In this document: in pieces, positions 50,519 through 63,916 of the stretch
How the letters are laid out: each line of letters starts with the position of its first letter
Position numbering within the stretch: position 1 is the stretch's first letter
Source: Liolophura sinensis
Lineage: Eukaryota; Mollusca; Polyplacophora; Chitonida; Chitonidae
Length of the DNA: 64,000 nucleotides
Direction: 5' to 3'
NCBI RefSeq assembly: GCF_032854445.1
Contig: NC_088300.1
Location: 51,930,984-51,994,983 of the forward strand
Made by a program: the position numbers and the translations under genes
Notes under the pieces: generated by a model
The model's input: the letters and a program-made list of their open reading frames with translations, nothing else
Database searches by the model: none
Told to the model about the DNA's origin: nothing

Positions 50519-52350
50519 GTTTAATCTTGTCTTTTCTTTTAATGTACTTTAAGTTACTGGTCACAAAATAATAGTCATGTTTTATACCTGTCAATCAATA
50601 GCGTAAAAAACATAATAATCGTCTGGGAGAAATATCAGTTAAAAAAGTATTTGATGCATGTTTTATACACATCTAGGTGACGCCTTTCGAAAATCAAAAC
50701 TATATAATTTACCGCCTTGAACTGGAGTTAGATCCTGCTGGTCAGTGCTAGACATTTATATACGTACATAAGGAAGAAGGGTGGTTATTGTAGAGCGTAC
50801 AAAAGCGACTAGAAAGTTAGGTCACGTGTTATCAAAACATATGTTTATCAATAAATTTCTGCACGTTCCGTGGGTGTTAAGAATGTTCCCATGATGAATA
50901 CGACGCGTTGGGATATCATAGCGAATCTTTTTATATATGTGGACAGGGGGAATGGTTTTGTCTATGACAGACAAGTTCACTAGCGAAAAAAGTTGAAAGA
51001 TCACAAAGCCTTGTAGAAGATGTGAAAAACAAAAAGAAAGAAAAAATATACCCACTGAGTTTACTTTGTAAGTAATTCCTTCTGACAAAGAGGATAATTA
51101 GTTCGGCCATATTTGAACAACACACGTGGTTTTGCTGCATCCTTCCCAATGGCCGACATCTGTTTATGATATTGGTAGGCTCAAAGCAGCTGTGAAAATA
51201 AGCCCATCTAAGAGTCAAGCTCTGCTGATGAGGTATGGTTTAACGATACTGTACAGAGGGGAGGATATGTAGTTACGATATCAGCCTCTTCAACGCTGTG
51301 TGGTTCGATGCGGATCTCACTTACCACCGTGCTTAGAAGTAAAAGGAAAAACTTGAAACAACTTCCGACGTTTTAGCAGGAGAAAGCATAGCTGTGCCAG
51401 CCCCATAAGAAAGAGATATGGACTGGAAATAACCCACTTTCATGCTTTCGTTTATCTTTAGGATTAAGCCGCGCCTTGTAAATGCTTTTTAATATATTTC
51501 TGTTTTATTCATCATTTACGAAACAAAGACGGCAAACTTTTCATATATCATTAAAAATTGTTGTACTTTATCTATTTAATATTTTAGGAGTGTATATAGA
51601 AATATTGCACCGCCTAATCTTGATATGGTTTAATCCTCGTGAAAACTGTGATGTCTAAGTCGTTATATAAAAATGTCATTATCTGTAGAACGCCATTTTA
51701 GATTCATCACATAAACCTACCCAGGCAAAAACCAAAACAGACAAAGGATCTTCAGTTACATATTTAAATTTAATTATAAAATGATAAATGATGAGTTTAG
51801 CCTGTGGAAGGTATATAAAGTGATATGTGTTTTTTTTCTTCGGTCTGTTATTACCTTCCTCTTCCCAGTTGTCCTCCCCTCTGACATAAACATATGCCAT
51901 TTACGTCAGAAATTTCGTTGAACTCGCCAGTTCTTCCTGTCATTTGTCTACTTTACTGCACATTTACTTTACAATTTACACATTATCTTGATTGTTGTAC
52001 GCACAAGTCACAACTCTTGATAGCAAATTTTTCCGTGTACTTGAGTTGTGTTCGCATAACAACCGACAGGTCACTGGTTGTAGTGTAAACAGGAAAACGT
52101 GCACACTGCAGATAAAGGCGTTGAGAGATGGGGCAACAAGTAGTCGATCCCTATCCGGTAAGGGGCATTGACGGGCCTACAAACCAGGGTGTTCCGTCTG
52201 GACCACCGTAGATGGGTGAGTTTGTAACGGGTCGTCAGCACGTGGGGTTTCTGCATCCTCTAGGACTAGCGCCCACAGTTTGATATACTCGCAACACAGG
52301 GTGCACCGAGAGTAACCAATTCCTAACTAGTGAACCAGTTTTAGTACATT
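50516..52350. other. Upstream region of the hephaestin-like gene; no gene recognised
   Basis: Short open frames only. The last ~260 bases are the presumed promoter and 5' UTR of the oxidase gene; they contain CACGTG (an E-box-like hexamer, about 52240), but I see no TATA box and no iron-responsive hairpin that I can support. Confidence 0.35.
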
Positions 52351-55300
52351 ATGAACAAGGTGATATATGTTACGATTCTCATGGTCTACGCTGGTCTGTG
52401 CTACGCCAAAGATTATTTCATAGCTGCGGAGGAAAGAGAATGGGACTACGCTCCGCAAAGCTTTTCTGAGTCCACAAAGGAAGGCCAACGGTGAGTTAAT
52501 GTACAGTTTTTAACTCCCTAGTTAAGCATAAGAGTCCACAGCACTATATATACGTTTGGGGGGATAAAGCGGTAACATATGTTAGCTAATTCTTGTATTT
52601 GACGGTAAAGTCTTTCAAGATGTTGTCATGGGATAGGTACTATTTTATTTCTGCCGCTTCTCCCTTACGAAATAAGGTACTTCGCTAGTGGGTAGAGAAC
52701 TTGCTGTTGATTGTAGCATTGTGAAAACCCTCGCTGGGTTGCACTCCTCTTACATTTAATCCATCAGGCTCCAGCAGGGAACACTGTACCCACTTCACGT
52801 GTCAAATGTCTGAATTACTTAAGGTTAAACGACTGATGCGGCCTGAACAAGTCTAAGCCCACCCAGGCTTAACCCTAAAACAGGTCTAGGTTAAGTGTGC
52901 CCAAGTTGCCTCATTTGTGCTCCTTACTTCACTCTGATCTTTTTTGTCACGCTGTTATAACTAATGTGCTTCTGTCTACTTCTGGAACTAACTATGGCAT
53001 TCCATTGTGTACACACGTCAATATTTGTAAGTATTAGAAAAATATATATATATATTTTTTTTTTGGACACGTTGCCTTCTTACATTTCATTTAATAGGCA
53101 TTGTGTGTATTCGTTGAACAGAAATCCAGTCAAACCACAGTGCCAAGAGTTTTGATTATTTGTGACCAGGTACCAGTAATTACTCTGTGGTAGCTAAAAT
53201 GGTCACGGTTATTTGCGGCCAGATACCAGGAAAAACGCTGAGGTCGCTGATTTGGTCACGGTTATTTGTGACCACATACCAGGAATTACTCTGTGGGTGC
53301 TGATTTGGTCACGGTTATGTGTGGCCAGATATCAAGTATTACACTGTCGTGGCTACTCCCCCATTTATGTGTAACTAGACATTATTACTAATCAATTATT
53401 AGGTATGCCATCTCAGATTTGGTCCCTGTTATGTATGTGTATGGTACCATTTCTTACACATTTGTCGTTACTTCACCATTTGTATTTGACCAAATAAGCT
53501 CTGAAGCAAGTCATTTAAAAAAAACAGTACAAAAAAGAAAAGCCAAAAAAGAGAAGAGCAATACTGACATATTAAGTGTAACACACTGACTGCAATGTTT
53601 ACCTAGCGGTTTGATAATTCTTATAACAGATAACTCTATAGGCTGAGATGAAAGTAACGGTTGTTTAGCGATTCCACAGATGTGTGTCGTCTGGTAATTT
53701 TCTACAACTCTTAGTTATCTATTTGGGTTCAGAAAAAAATGGTGCCTCGAAGAAAAGCTGAAGTTAGATGAGCTGGAACATGAACCAGGGATTCCTGAAA
53801 TCGCATGGTATACAGATGACTTAGTAGTTCACGCATTTATGATATATAAACTGCTTTTGAACAAATTTGCATGTTTTCATTTGCAGGTGTGATTAGCTTT
53901 CCCTGTATAAACATCTACTTGGCAAGATGATGGATTTTGGTTGATATAAGTTATAAGATATGTTTTTATGATTTCGACAATATATAGTTCCTTTTTCTTA
54001 TAACACACAACACATTCCTTATTATTTTGGGAACTGTACGATCCTTAATCAATGACGAGATCCTACAAGTGTATATTATTTACCGCCGGGGCATTTTCTG
54101 AGCAATTTCGGCCTGGCACAATCTCTTTCAGATTCAACAGTGAGGGAAACAATTTGCCGCCCTTGATGGATATAACTGTTTTGTCGTTTTTAGAATATAT
54201 ATTCTTTCTTCTTCAAACAAACGAGTTAGTTGAAAGAACAACATCACTGTGCTAATCCATATAGTCACCCATCATTTGCCCACAAAATGTGTTAAATTTT
54301 AGATGATATTGGTCAATTTAAGATTATATAAAGGTAGTTTTAGTGTTATTATTAATTTTTTTTATTTCTTATTAATTTTTTTCGTGTTTCAGGTCGGCAA
54401 AGTTTTACCTCAATGACGATCGGCATAGGATCGGTTCGACTTACAAAAAAGCTATCTTTGTGGAGTATACAGACGACACGTTCACAAGAGAGAGAAGCAA
54501 GCCCAAATGGCTGGGTTACCTCGGTCCCATCCTCCAGGCGAACGAAGGAGAAACACTGGTCGTCCACTTCAGGAACAAGGCCAGTCGTAACTACTCCATG
54601 CACCCCCACGGGGTATTATACGACAAAGAGAGCGAGGGTAAGTTTTCTGTAAAGAGTTTTCATCACAAAGAGATGAAGTTTTACAGGTCCTAGATCACTG
54701 GCGATGTATCAGCTGGTTCCCGTCCAAGCCACTTAGACAACTGCAGTCTGATGTACAGCCTAAATTGCTTCTATTTTTGATGAAATCGTATTTGATAAAC
54801 AAGAATATATATTGGGATTTCAGATGCTGCGTGATGGTGAATAAAAATAGGGCATGTCTGCTTCTTATATAAGAAAGTACTTATATGCCCATGTTTTTTT
54901 CTAACAACAGAATGATAAATTAAAGCAGAGAGGCGAAATGTTTGAGAGCAAAATTAACATAGTGTCAAGCAGAAATGCATGTGATATGCTAACTTGAGCT
55001 TTGCCTTTGTTGTTGTATGTGTTCTATTACTTGACGTGTTTACCACCCACCCCTCAACCCCATTTTCCCTAATAACTCACAAGTGTTCCCCCTTTCTGAG
55101 GCAAACCAAACTCCTCTCACCAGTATAGACTCTTCCAGGCTATTTACAACGTCCCGGGGCTGGTGGGTTGCTAGAAATAGATCCCTAGTAGAAAAACAGT
55201 CGTAACACCGCCAGCTTGTGTTTATATTAAACCTTGTCTGGGTGCAGTGTGTATGGCTTTATCAGGGAGACTAATCGCCGTTGACAGAGAGCAAGGGCGC

Positions 55301-58300
55301 GTGCCAGATTTCCTCGAGCAATTGAACAAAATATTGGCTCAATTTACGGTAAAGATTTATCTACCGTGTGGCGCCCTCGGGTCTGTGACGCCAACAGTAG
55401 CGTGGGGATGTAGGTATTGGGTGTTAACTGACTGGAAATAACGGTAAATTCCAAGCCTTCTTCAGCGAAGAATTTAGGTATCGGTGTAAAGTAATGATCC
55501 TTGTGAACTTTGTATTTATTATGTCCATACCATTGTTTAAACAGTAAGAAGCAGCCAACAAAACAGAACTGTCCCAGTCAAATGTGACTTATAGCATCAA
55601 TGGCAGACCGGCTTAAACCTTTTTGCCTGCAGCGGGGAAGCCCAATTCAAATTTTATCGAAGACTTAGTCCAAGTATAAAACATCAGACGTAAGAAATAA
55701 AGTAAACAAGACATCCAACAGGAAAGGAGCATATCGTAAAAGTAAATATTTGATAAAACTAATTAATCTACTTTTTGCGGAGGTACTTACATTGAAATAT
55801 ATTTCCACGATGCATTCATATGAAAACAGAGGTGTTATTCTGACCTGTCAGCTGATACGATTCAGTCCATCTTGTAATCGTAATGCTGGAACTCACTTGT
55901 TTTGTTGCAGGCATGCCGTACGAAGATGACAATCCGATGACATCAGACTTTGTACCACCTGGCGGCAATCACACGTACAAGTGGAAGGTGACGTCTCGTG
56001 ACAGCCCGGCGGCGGGGGATCCCGAGTGTCTTGTGTGGCTGTACAGCTCTCACGTCGATGCGATCAAGGACATTAATTCAGGACTGGTCGGCCCATTGGT
56101 CACCTGTAAAAAGGGTGAGAACAGTTAGGGTTCCGAGTAAACGTCTTCCAGTAATATTCTTTACTTCTTTACTAATTAATTCCCCATACTTCTCAGACAA
56201 TCGCTAGAGACGTTTTTATAGGGTGTTATAGAGACGTTCACTTGCAAAAGTCTTTCAAAGCCAGTCACGTCGTAGCATAGAATTAGCTAGTTGCTTTACT
56301 TCGCTGTCATTTAAGTAAGACATTTTTTAACTGTTATTTAATGGGAATTGCCAGCCGTTAGATCATTGCAAAAAACAAATGTCCTCTCCCTTTAAGAAAA
56401 TTATTGCTATATTTATATTTTCATGATGAAATGTGAAAGTTATTGTCTTCCTTTTTTACCTTCTTTTCAATTGTTTTCATTAGATAAGGAACCTGTGGCA
56501 GTCGTTGTAAATGTCCAGTAATTTTTATTTCTTGAATAAGCTGAAGTAAATTATATAAATAAAATAAATGAATGCACTTTCAGGAGGCATGGACGGACAG
56601 TATATCCGCCACGAGTTCATTTTGTATTTTAACGTTGTGGATGAAAACAAGAGCTGGTATCTACAAGACAATGTGGACAATCACTGTTGGGACTCACAGG
56701 GTGTTGACATCTCCGACCCGGCCTTCATGGAAAGCAACAGGATGCATAATATAAACGGTTACTCGTTCGGAAATTTACCCGATCTGGATGTTTGTGTAAA
56801 CAGCAAAGTTAGATGGCATTTGATTGGTGGAGGAGTTGACATCCACACAGTCAATTTCCATGGACAGTCCCTCGTGCATAACCACCACAGGTAAATTTGT
56901 ACAATCATTATTTATTTATTTAATCATTTATTCATTACACTATTTGTATGTTATGGTGCACTTTATAACACAATCGGTCGGGAACAGTTTATGTAGTCAA
57001 CACTTTGGAAAAATAGCATTGCATCAGAGAATCGTTTTGGTAATTACTCTGCCAGCTAACGTAAGTAACCGTGGTATGCTTAAGTGTCAGTTTTATGTTT
57101 TTATTTGGTTAATCCTTTATGTGTTTTCCATTCGGAAGGAAGTAAGCAGTTTTTGTTTTCATTTATTGTCTTCTGGGTTAGAGCAAGCAGAACAAGTTGA
57201 GATATTATTTGCATCTTTGTCAACAGAAATGTTAGCGAACAGTTTTGCCAAGTGTTTTCATGTGCACACTTTTCTCACTTCGCTCACAGGGTTTCCTCGG
57301 TAAGCCTCTACCCGTCTCAATTCTCTACCGTCACTATGAAGGCTCAAAACAAAGGCAGATGGCTCGTGAAGTGTCAAGTCCACAACCATTTCAGTGGTAA
57401 TAAATACTCTTCTTCAACTCTTCTTCATTTTGTAACACGTTTATCTAATAAGTTAGTTCACTAAAACAAAAACTGCACTGCAAATGTAAACGGAGTATTA
57501 ATAACCTGCAGAAATAAAATTTAGTTTACACTATACTTTTTTTTCGAACTGAAACTGGTGACGGGTAAAGTTGACATTTTGTGCCGTAGATCTTTACAGT
57601 CATCTAAACGTAAGCCATTTAGCTTGCCGACATTCACCCTAGATTTTGATATCCTAGTGAATTTTGACGAGGTTGAAATCATGATTGAGCACATCCCTAA
57701 GATAAGATTTCGATTCTATCGCCACATATTTTTGTTCTAAATACACCCGCATTGACAAACAACTGGACAACTGTCAAAATATTGTTGCATTTGCAATGAT
57801 ATTAAACTGTTGATTTATTTAATTGATTTATGTTTATTCTCGTACATCGTATTGTTTGACGGCCCTTAAGTTTATGATTGGAAGAAACCCGGGTACCGAG
57901 AGTAAACCACAGGCCTTTGGTGAATATCAGATAAACCTGCTGACTTTAGACGGACGCTAGACCAGCTAGACCTGGATTCGAACCCCCAACCTTAAATTCA
58001 GATTCTCTGAATGATTGTTGTGTTGTTTTTATAGCTGGCATGAAGGCATTCCTGAATGTAAATCACTGTCGGCGCAGAGAGATGCCGTATAGTCTGACAG
58101 GAAAGATCCGACGGTATTACATTGCCGCTATAGAGACGATATGGGACTACGCACCTTCGGGCATAGACGTGTTCAACAATCAGAATCTGACACAGAATAA
58201 CAGGTATGACTAACTATCTTATCGTCAAATAAGTATTCCTTGGTGGCAAGACCAGATTTCTTTTTCCTTAGAAAGTGAGGCCCATTATTTGCAATGATTT

Positions 58301-61300
58301 TCCGTGACTCTTGAGGATGCTCTTGTATATAAAAATGTGACATCTTAAAAAAAAATGTTCTAAGCGCGTATGTGTTTATGTTGTGTAGTCAAAAAAGCAA
58401 GACGTTCTTTCAAGTCAACCCTAACAAGGGGTTAGTTTATCTCATACAAAATTTCAAGTATAACGTAATCTGTTCCCATTCATTAATTTGCATCAATAGA
58501 TACCAGCAGCTGTTAGCTAAATTGTATTTATTTCAGTCACTCACAGTTTTTCTTTCAACGTGGACCTGACCGAATCGGTGGAAAATACAAAAAAGTTGTG
58601 TTTCGAGGCTACACTGACTCCACCTTCCGGCGACAGCAACATCGTTCCAGATCACAGCGCCACCTGGGTCTACTCGGTCCCGTAATACGCGGCGAGGAAG
58701 GGGATTTAATAAAGGTGGTGTTCAGGAATCGTGCCAGTCGCCCGTACAGCATTCACCCACAAGGGGTCAACTACAACAAGTTTAATGAAGGTGCTCGTTA
58801 CCATGACGACACGAGAGGTGAGGATATGGAACGGCTTTAACAATAATCATAATTTGAATACCTAAGTGAAAATTTTAATTTTGGCTTCAATCCTCAAAAT
58901 ACGCTTAGTGCCCGGAATTGGTCCCTGCAGAAGTGAAGAGATAGCGTGAATTAAGTTTTATGTATTTATTTATTTGATTAGTGTTTTACGCGGTACTAGA
59001 ATATTTTACTTACACGACGGCGGCCAGCATTACGGTAAGAGGAAACTGGGCAGAACCCGGGGAAAACCCACGACCATCCGTACATTGCTACGTTTTATAC
59101 AGGCTACTCATCAGAGGAATACAGTCGTGAAGACGGTGTTCATGCAGACGTCGCTTAACCGTCTATTGAACCCTCTGTATAGAAATGGAACAACTAGTGC
59201 GGATGTGAATTCAGAAGCCATGTCAATAAATTATGACCGAGGCGGCCATTCCCTCGTACTTCTGGAATTCCTTCGAAATGGTTACCAAAAAAAATAGCCC
59301 AGCAAAAATTATTAGACGTCCGCGCATATAAGATAAAAAGGCTATCGCACAAGTGGGTGTAAAACACATTTGACTGTGTTAATTATGCGAGAGAAACACC
59401 GCTTTCACTCCCTTTATGAATGGCAGGTGGCATGTGGAATCTTAAAGGCAGACATATGCCCTCATTATAAGAAGATACTCTTTAAACTTGTCTTTTTATA
59501 TAAAGGAGCGGTCACTTAATTTCATTTACTACCGGAAGATTTCAGTCCATCAGCGATGTTAATCAAGATTACTGCAAGGGATTTAGCTTTTTGATAGGAT
59601 AGTGAAAACGTGCGCATCATTTGGACTCAGGAAAATGAAGTATAATCTGCTAAGCACTGACTTTGAGCTGAGTGATGCCGATACAGCTCAAGATGTGCTC
59701 GGTTACACTGTCTCTCACCGAGGTACCTGATTCCGATTTCAACGCGCACGCCTGCTTCTAGAGCAGAGCAGTATCATATGAATTAAATAGCATGAGACGC
59801 GTTAATAGCTTTCCCAGCTTCAGAGAATTTACGGTTTGAACTTCCGTGTATTAACCGGAAAATGTGTGGTAACAAAAACGTGAATACAATTAACCTGTTG
59901 TAAAAATGTTTGGGTGTATGTACATGTATATGTTGAAAAGTTAAAATTTTAGGAGAGGAGATTAATTCCTCATTGCTGAGCAAAATTAAAATTCCGGGAA
60001 ACTCTCACAAAGTTTTTATGTTATTTTCACCGTTTACATGATGTAGAATGTATGGTAATTTAACTTGTATATGTTTATCTATGGTGACGTTTATATAGGA
60101 ATGGCATTACGTTGTGTACCGTACTAAATATTGGATTTTATTCATATTCATTTATTTTTAAATCATGTTAAGGCACACGGCGAAGTGCTTCTGGGCAAAA
60201 CGAAGATGTTGGATTAAGTTATCTTTAAATCACCATTTTTTATATTTGTATTATTATAAATATATATTTAATGTTGTAATGTAGGCCTGTTACAGATATA
60301 CTACAAATGTGTATCATATGCATATATTCTTACTGCTGGTTCTTTTATACCCATATATACCCATCAGATGTTGCTAAGGCAGACGACGAAGTACTTCCGG
60401 GCAAAACGAAGACGTACTATTGGACAATGTCCCGAAGCATGGCACCAAAACATGATGACGCAGACTGCCTGACGCACATGTACACTTCCGGTGTGGATAC
60501 CGTTAGGGACACATACAGCGGTTTGATAGGACCCATGCTAGTCTGCAAGCGAGGAACTTTAGACGAAGGAAAAAAGTCCTATCAAGTAATATTGCCATTT
60601 CATGAAATATTAGTTCAAGTCAAACAAAGCAAAACTGACGTAAACCTTAATGGAAAGACTATTCACAGTAACGAAAACGCTAATTGGTCTTCTACCTGTG
60701 CTAGGAGGGGCTATAGGTTTAGATCTCATGTGTTGTTTCGTCACGAATCTGTTTTCCAGATATTTTTGGCAAAATGGTTCATTGTATAGAAGTGAAACTT
60801 TGTCCATCACCTTACTGTGATGGTGTCGGGATGTTTCGTCCATTTTCATCAAAATTATGGCAGTTTTGGGCTTTGATAGTTTTTCGGACTGCTTTGGAAT
60901 GGCTGATTATTCTGAATTGAAACTTGGTAGAAGGCTTCATAAACATAAGTTATACATCACGTTTGAGTAGTTTCGTCTATTTTCAACAACGTCAAAGCCA
61001 ATTTTGATCTGTTGTGAACTTTTCTATTCTTCTGAAGGCTCAGACCGATAGAGGGCATGTGTTGCATTATAAACTGAATAAGTTCGTAAAAACAAATCAG
61101 TTGTAGTCTATTTTGTTTTAAAGTTTCCTAAAAATGTTGCAGGTGTGCAGCGACCTGCGGATGGTCTTGGACCCTCCGGGCTCCGGCCGGTTTCCTCCCA
61201 CCACACTGTTGGCCGCCCTCGAATAAGTGAAATATTCTTGAGTACGGCGTAAAACATCAATTAAATAAATAAATAAGTAAATAAATAATTGTTCCATTTC

Positions 61301-63620
61301 TATGAATGTTTGAATATTCTTATCAACACCAACCACGTATCCCTCATGTCACCTGCAGAAAAGAATGGATCATGAGTACTTCCTGTTGTTCACGGTGATT
61401 GACGAGAACCTTTCCTGGTATTTGAGTGACACCATGGATCAGTTTATCCACGAACCAAACAAAGTGGACACCCAGAACAAAATGTTCAAGAAGTCCAACA
61501 TGATGTACAGTAAGTTACAGGATACTTTGAATCACCTAATTCCAGTTTCTGTTTTTGGAAAGGTCATACATAGGATTGGTGATGACACGACTTTACCATA
61601 TAATTCTTTATATGGCAGATATGATGGGCAGATAGTCTAATGAGGCGCAAACTGTGATGAAGGTACATTAACGTTATCTGTATAGCATTATTTCACATTT
61701 CAAGGGTTATAACTAAGACAAATATTATTGCAAAAGCAGACTAAATATATGTTGTGAGAATAGCAAAGATAGTCAATGTCGTCTTGCATTTAGACCTCTC
61801 GTTAATTAAGGAACAGTCCATGCTAAAAGATTATAGCATGTCAAACATTTTCCTCTCTGACAGATCGACAAACCGGATAAAACAAGACAGAGAGGGCGAC
61901 TTCGACAGTTCGTCGTCGCAGCTAATAATACTAGGGTCATGATATCTAGCTGCTTTGCTCTCTTTAAAAGGTCGTTTGGATACATAGTATTTATTTATTT
62001 ATTTGATTGGTGTTTTACGCCGTATTCAAGAATATTTCACTTATACAACGGCGGCCAGCATTATGGTGGGTGGAAACCGGGCACAGCCCTGGAAAAACCC
62101 ACGACCATCCGCAGGTTGCTGACAGACCTTCCCACTTACGGCCGGAGAGGAAGCCAGCATGAGCTAGACTTGAACTCAGAGCGACCGCATTGGTGAGAGA
62201 CTGATATTTTGATATCCTTATGCATCCATATATTGAATCTTCAATTTTGAGTCGATTTTGACCAGGTATTTGAGATATTCGGAAAAAAAAAATTCTCTGC
62301 GTTGAATTTTAGGTATCAACGGCTTTGTGTACGGAAATCTGAACGACCTTGACATGTGTCCGGGAGATCTAGTGAGCTGGCACGTGCTGGCTCTGGGGTC
62401 AGAGGTCGACATTCACTCCATCTACTTCCACGGTCACACAGTTCTAGAGGGAGAGAACCGGCGCAGTACCGTAACGGTTCAGCCCGGCTCACACCACACT
62501 CTGGTCATGGAAGCTGATGCGGAGGGTGAGTAATACAAGTGTTATATGTATGTATATCTCAGTTCTGAGTGCCATGCGAGGCGGCAGCAAGGGCATTTTT
62601 AAAATTTTTGGCATGACCCGACGCGGATGTGATCCAAGTTCTCCCGGCTTCGAGGTGCACCCTGTAACCATTAGGCCACGGTGTTATATGATAGGCATAT
62701 GATAAGCCTACGGTCCATCTAGTAAGGTGGGAAAAGGGAGTCATCAGTAAGAGAATTGATATATCGTCCTGAACATGGAGCAATAGTTTTATACCCGAGT
62801 ATTATTAATTAATTAATGTATAATTAATATTATCTCATTTTAAACTGTATTTCATAAAGTTCCTCTGTTGAAACTACAAGGTAGAACACACGAGAACGCA
62901 GTATTGCCTTGTACAATCAACTAGGTCACTCTTCTAAACAAGGCCAACAAATAGCGTTGTTTTATATTCGTAGATTATTCCAAGTTAAAATATCATCTTT
63001 CCATGCACTGTTTATCATTGATATGTGAAATCAGGCTTAGAAACAGGAATGCAATCACAATAGCTTACAATAATGCACGACGATGCCAGGGTGTCCAGTT
63101 TACAAACGTATTAAGCACAAGACCCGTGGTCAGACATGAGTCGCTTCATTTTAATCTTTCATGGATGTCTCCTCACTTGGCGCCTCATTCTGTAGGATTT
63201 AAGTTAAACTCAGTGGCAGTTCATACAGTGACTATATAAGGTGTCATGCATGGTGTAAATGACATGGCGCGTTAGTGATCTAACTAATAAACAAGTAAAT
63301 TATGTTCCATATCATCATAAATGTATGTGTGCATAATTGTAGACTATGAAAATGTTTTGATCAGGTGACTGGGCTATCGTCTGTCGGACACACGAGCACT
63401 ACAATGCCGGCATGGTCGCCATATTTCATTCTCACCAGTGCGAGGAAGGCTACAGACATAAGAAGGATTTGAATTCCGAGGGCAGCGCAGCGAACCCTCC
63501 GAATGTCATCCCTGTCAGGTCAGAACGGACGTTCTACATAGCGGCTGAGGAGGTCACGTGGAATTACGTCCTATCTGGCAAGGATGGTGTAAAAGGGGGA
63601 TCGATCGAAGATCCGAAACA
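52351..63620 (+). CDS. HEPH: Hephaestin/ceruloplasmin-like multicopper ferroxidase (exons 1-11; 3' end outside window)
   Basis: Oxidises Fe(II) to Fe(III) in vertebrates; secreted or membrane-anchored. Exons: 52351-52490, 54393-54637, 55911-56114, 56584-56890, 57290-57396, 58035-58203, 58537-58817, 60368-60585, 61359-61509, 62313-62525, 63365-63620; about 763 residues, GT-AG, in phase. Signal peptide (MNKVIYVTILMVYAGLCYA), then the family start DYFIAAEEREWDYAP. Domain 1 has HPHG, ligands of the trinuclear copper centre. Type-1 copper ligands are complete in domain 2 (VDIH; CQVHNH; AGM) and domain 4 (VDIH; CRTHEH; AGM). Domain 3 restarts with RRYYIAAIETIWDYAPSG and has HPQG in place of HPHG. 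Domain 5 starts ERTFYIAAEEVTWNY near the right edge. Domain 6 and any C-terminal anchor lie outside, so hephaestin and ceruloplasmin cannot be told apart. Confidence 0.95.
53155..53350. repeat. Short tandem repeat, 53-bp unit, intron 1 of the hephaestin-like gene
   Basis: About four units: GGTCACGGTTATTTG at 53201, 53254 and 53307, exactly 53 bp apart, with CCAGATACCAGG blocks between. Confidence 0.88.
57806..57992 (-). repeat. SINE-like element, intron 5 of the hephaestin-like gene
   Basis: Reverse orientation: TTTATTTAATTGATTTATG tail side, GGGTACCGAGAGTAAACCAC middle, and at the right end the reverse complement of a B box (GGATTCGAACCC), marking a tRNA-like head. Confidence 0.6.
58962..59090 (-). 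repeat. SINE family 1, truncated, intron 7 of the hephaestin-like gene
   Basis: (TTTA)n, GATTAGTGTTTTACGCGGTA, ACGACGGCGGCCAGCATTAC, GACCATCCGTAC; breaks off before the tRNA-like head. Confidence 0.88.
61145..61288 (+). repeat. SINE family 1, truncated, intron 8 of the hephaestin-like gene
   Basis: GACCTGCGGATGGTCTTGG, TTTCCTCCCACCACACTG, ATTCTTGAGTACGGCGTAAA and an (AAAT)n tail; head missing. Confidence 0.9.
61989..62203 (-). repeat. SINE family 1, intron 9 of the hephaestin-like gene
   Basis: (TTTA)n, GATTGGTGTTTTACGCCGTA, ACGGCGGCCAGCATTATGG, CGACCATCCGCAGGTTGCTG, AGCGACCGCATTGGTGAGAG; the outer part of the tRNA-like head is absent. Confidence 0.93.
62567..62692 (-). repeat. SINE family 2 head fragment, intron 10 of the hephaestin-like gene
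   Basis: On the minus strand: CCGTGGCCTAATGGTTACAG head, CGGGTCATGCCAAAAATTTT, then the break. Same family as 32320 and 35695. Confidence 0.72.
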
Positions 63621-63734
63621 GTGAGTAAAGCTCCATGAAGGACCGTACCACATTACGAAAGCATATACATTTTTGCTGGAATAGCAGAAAAGGCGACACA
63701 TACATTACTGATGCGACATTATAACATTTTCAGG

Positions 63735-63916
63735 AGGAGTGAACCGGGCCGAATGGTTATAAAGTTCTCGCCTTTCAATCATTATGTCACATGAGGTGTG
63801 GTTTCAAATCCGGCCTTGAACAGGAAATTTGTCGATTTCCCGCTCCCGCTGTTCCTTTGGATTTGGCGACATAAGCGGCTGGTGACCCTCATGTGACCGT
63901 TTGTAATAGTCTAACA
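63735..63916 (+). repeat. tRNA-derived SINE of a third family, downstream of exon 11 of the hephaestin-like gene
   Basis: Head GTGAACCGGGCCGAATGGTT + ATAAAG (A-box-like) and GGTTTCAAATCC (B-box-like), then CTGTTCCTTTGGATTTGGCG and CGGCTGGTGACCC. No second copy in the window. Confidence 0.5.

Noticed and set aside
54352-54609. 85-codon minus-strand frame
   Set aside because: Shadow of hephaestin-like exon 2 on the plus strand.
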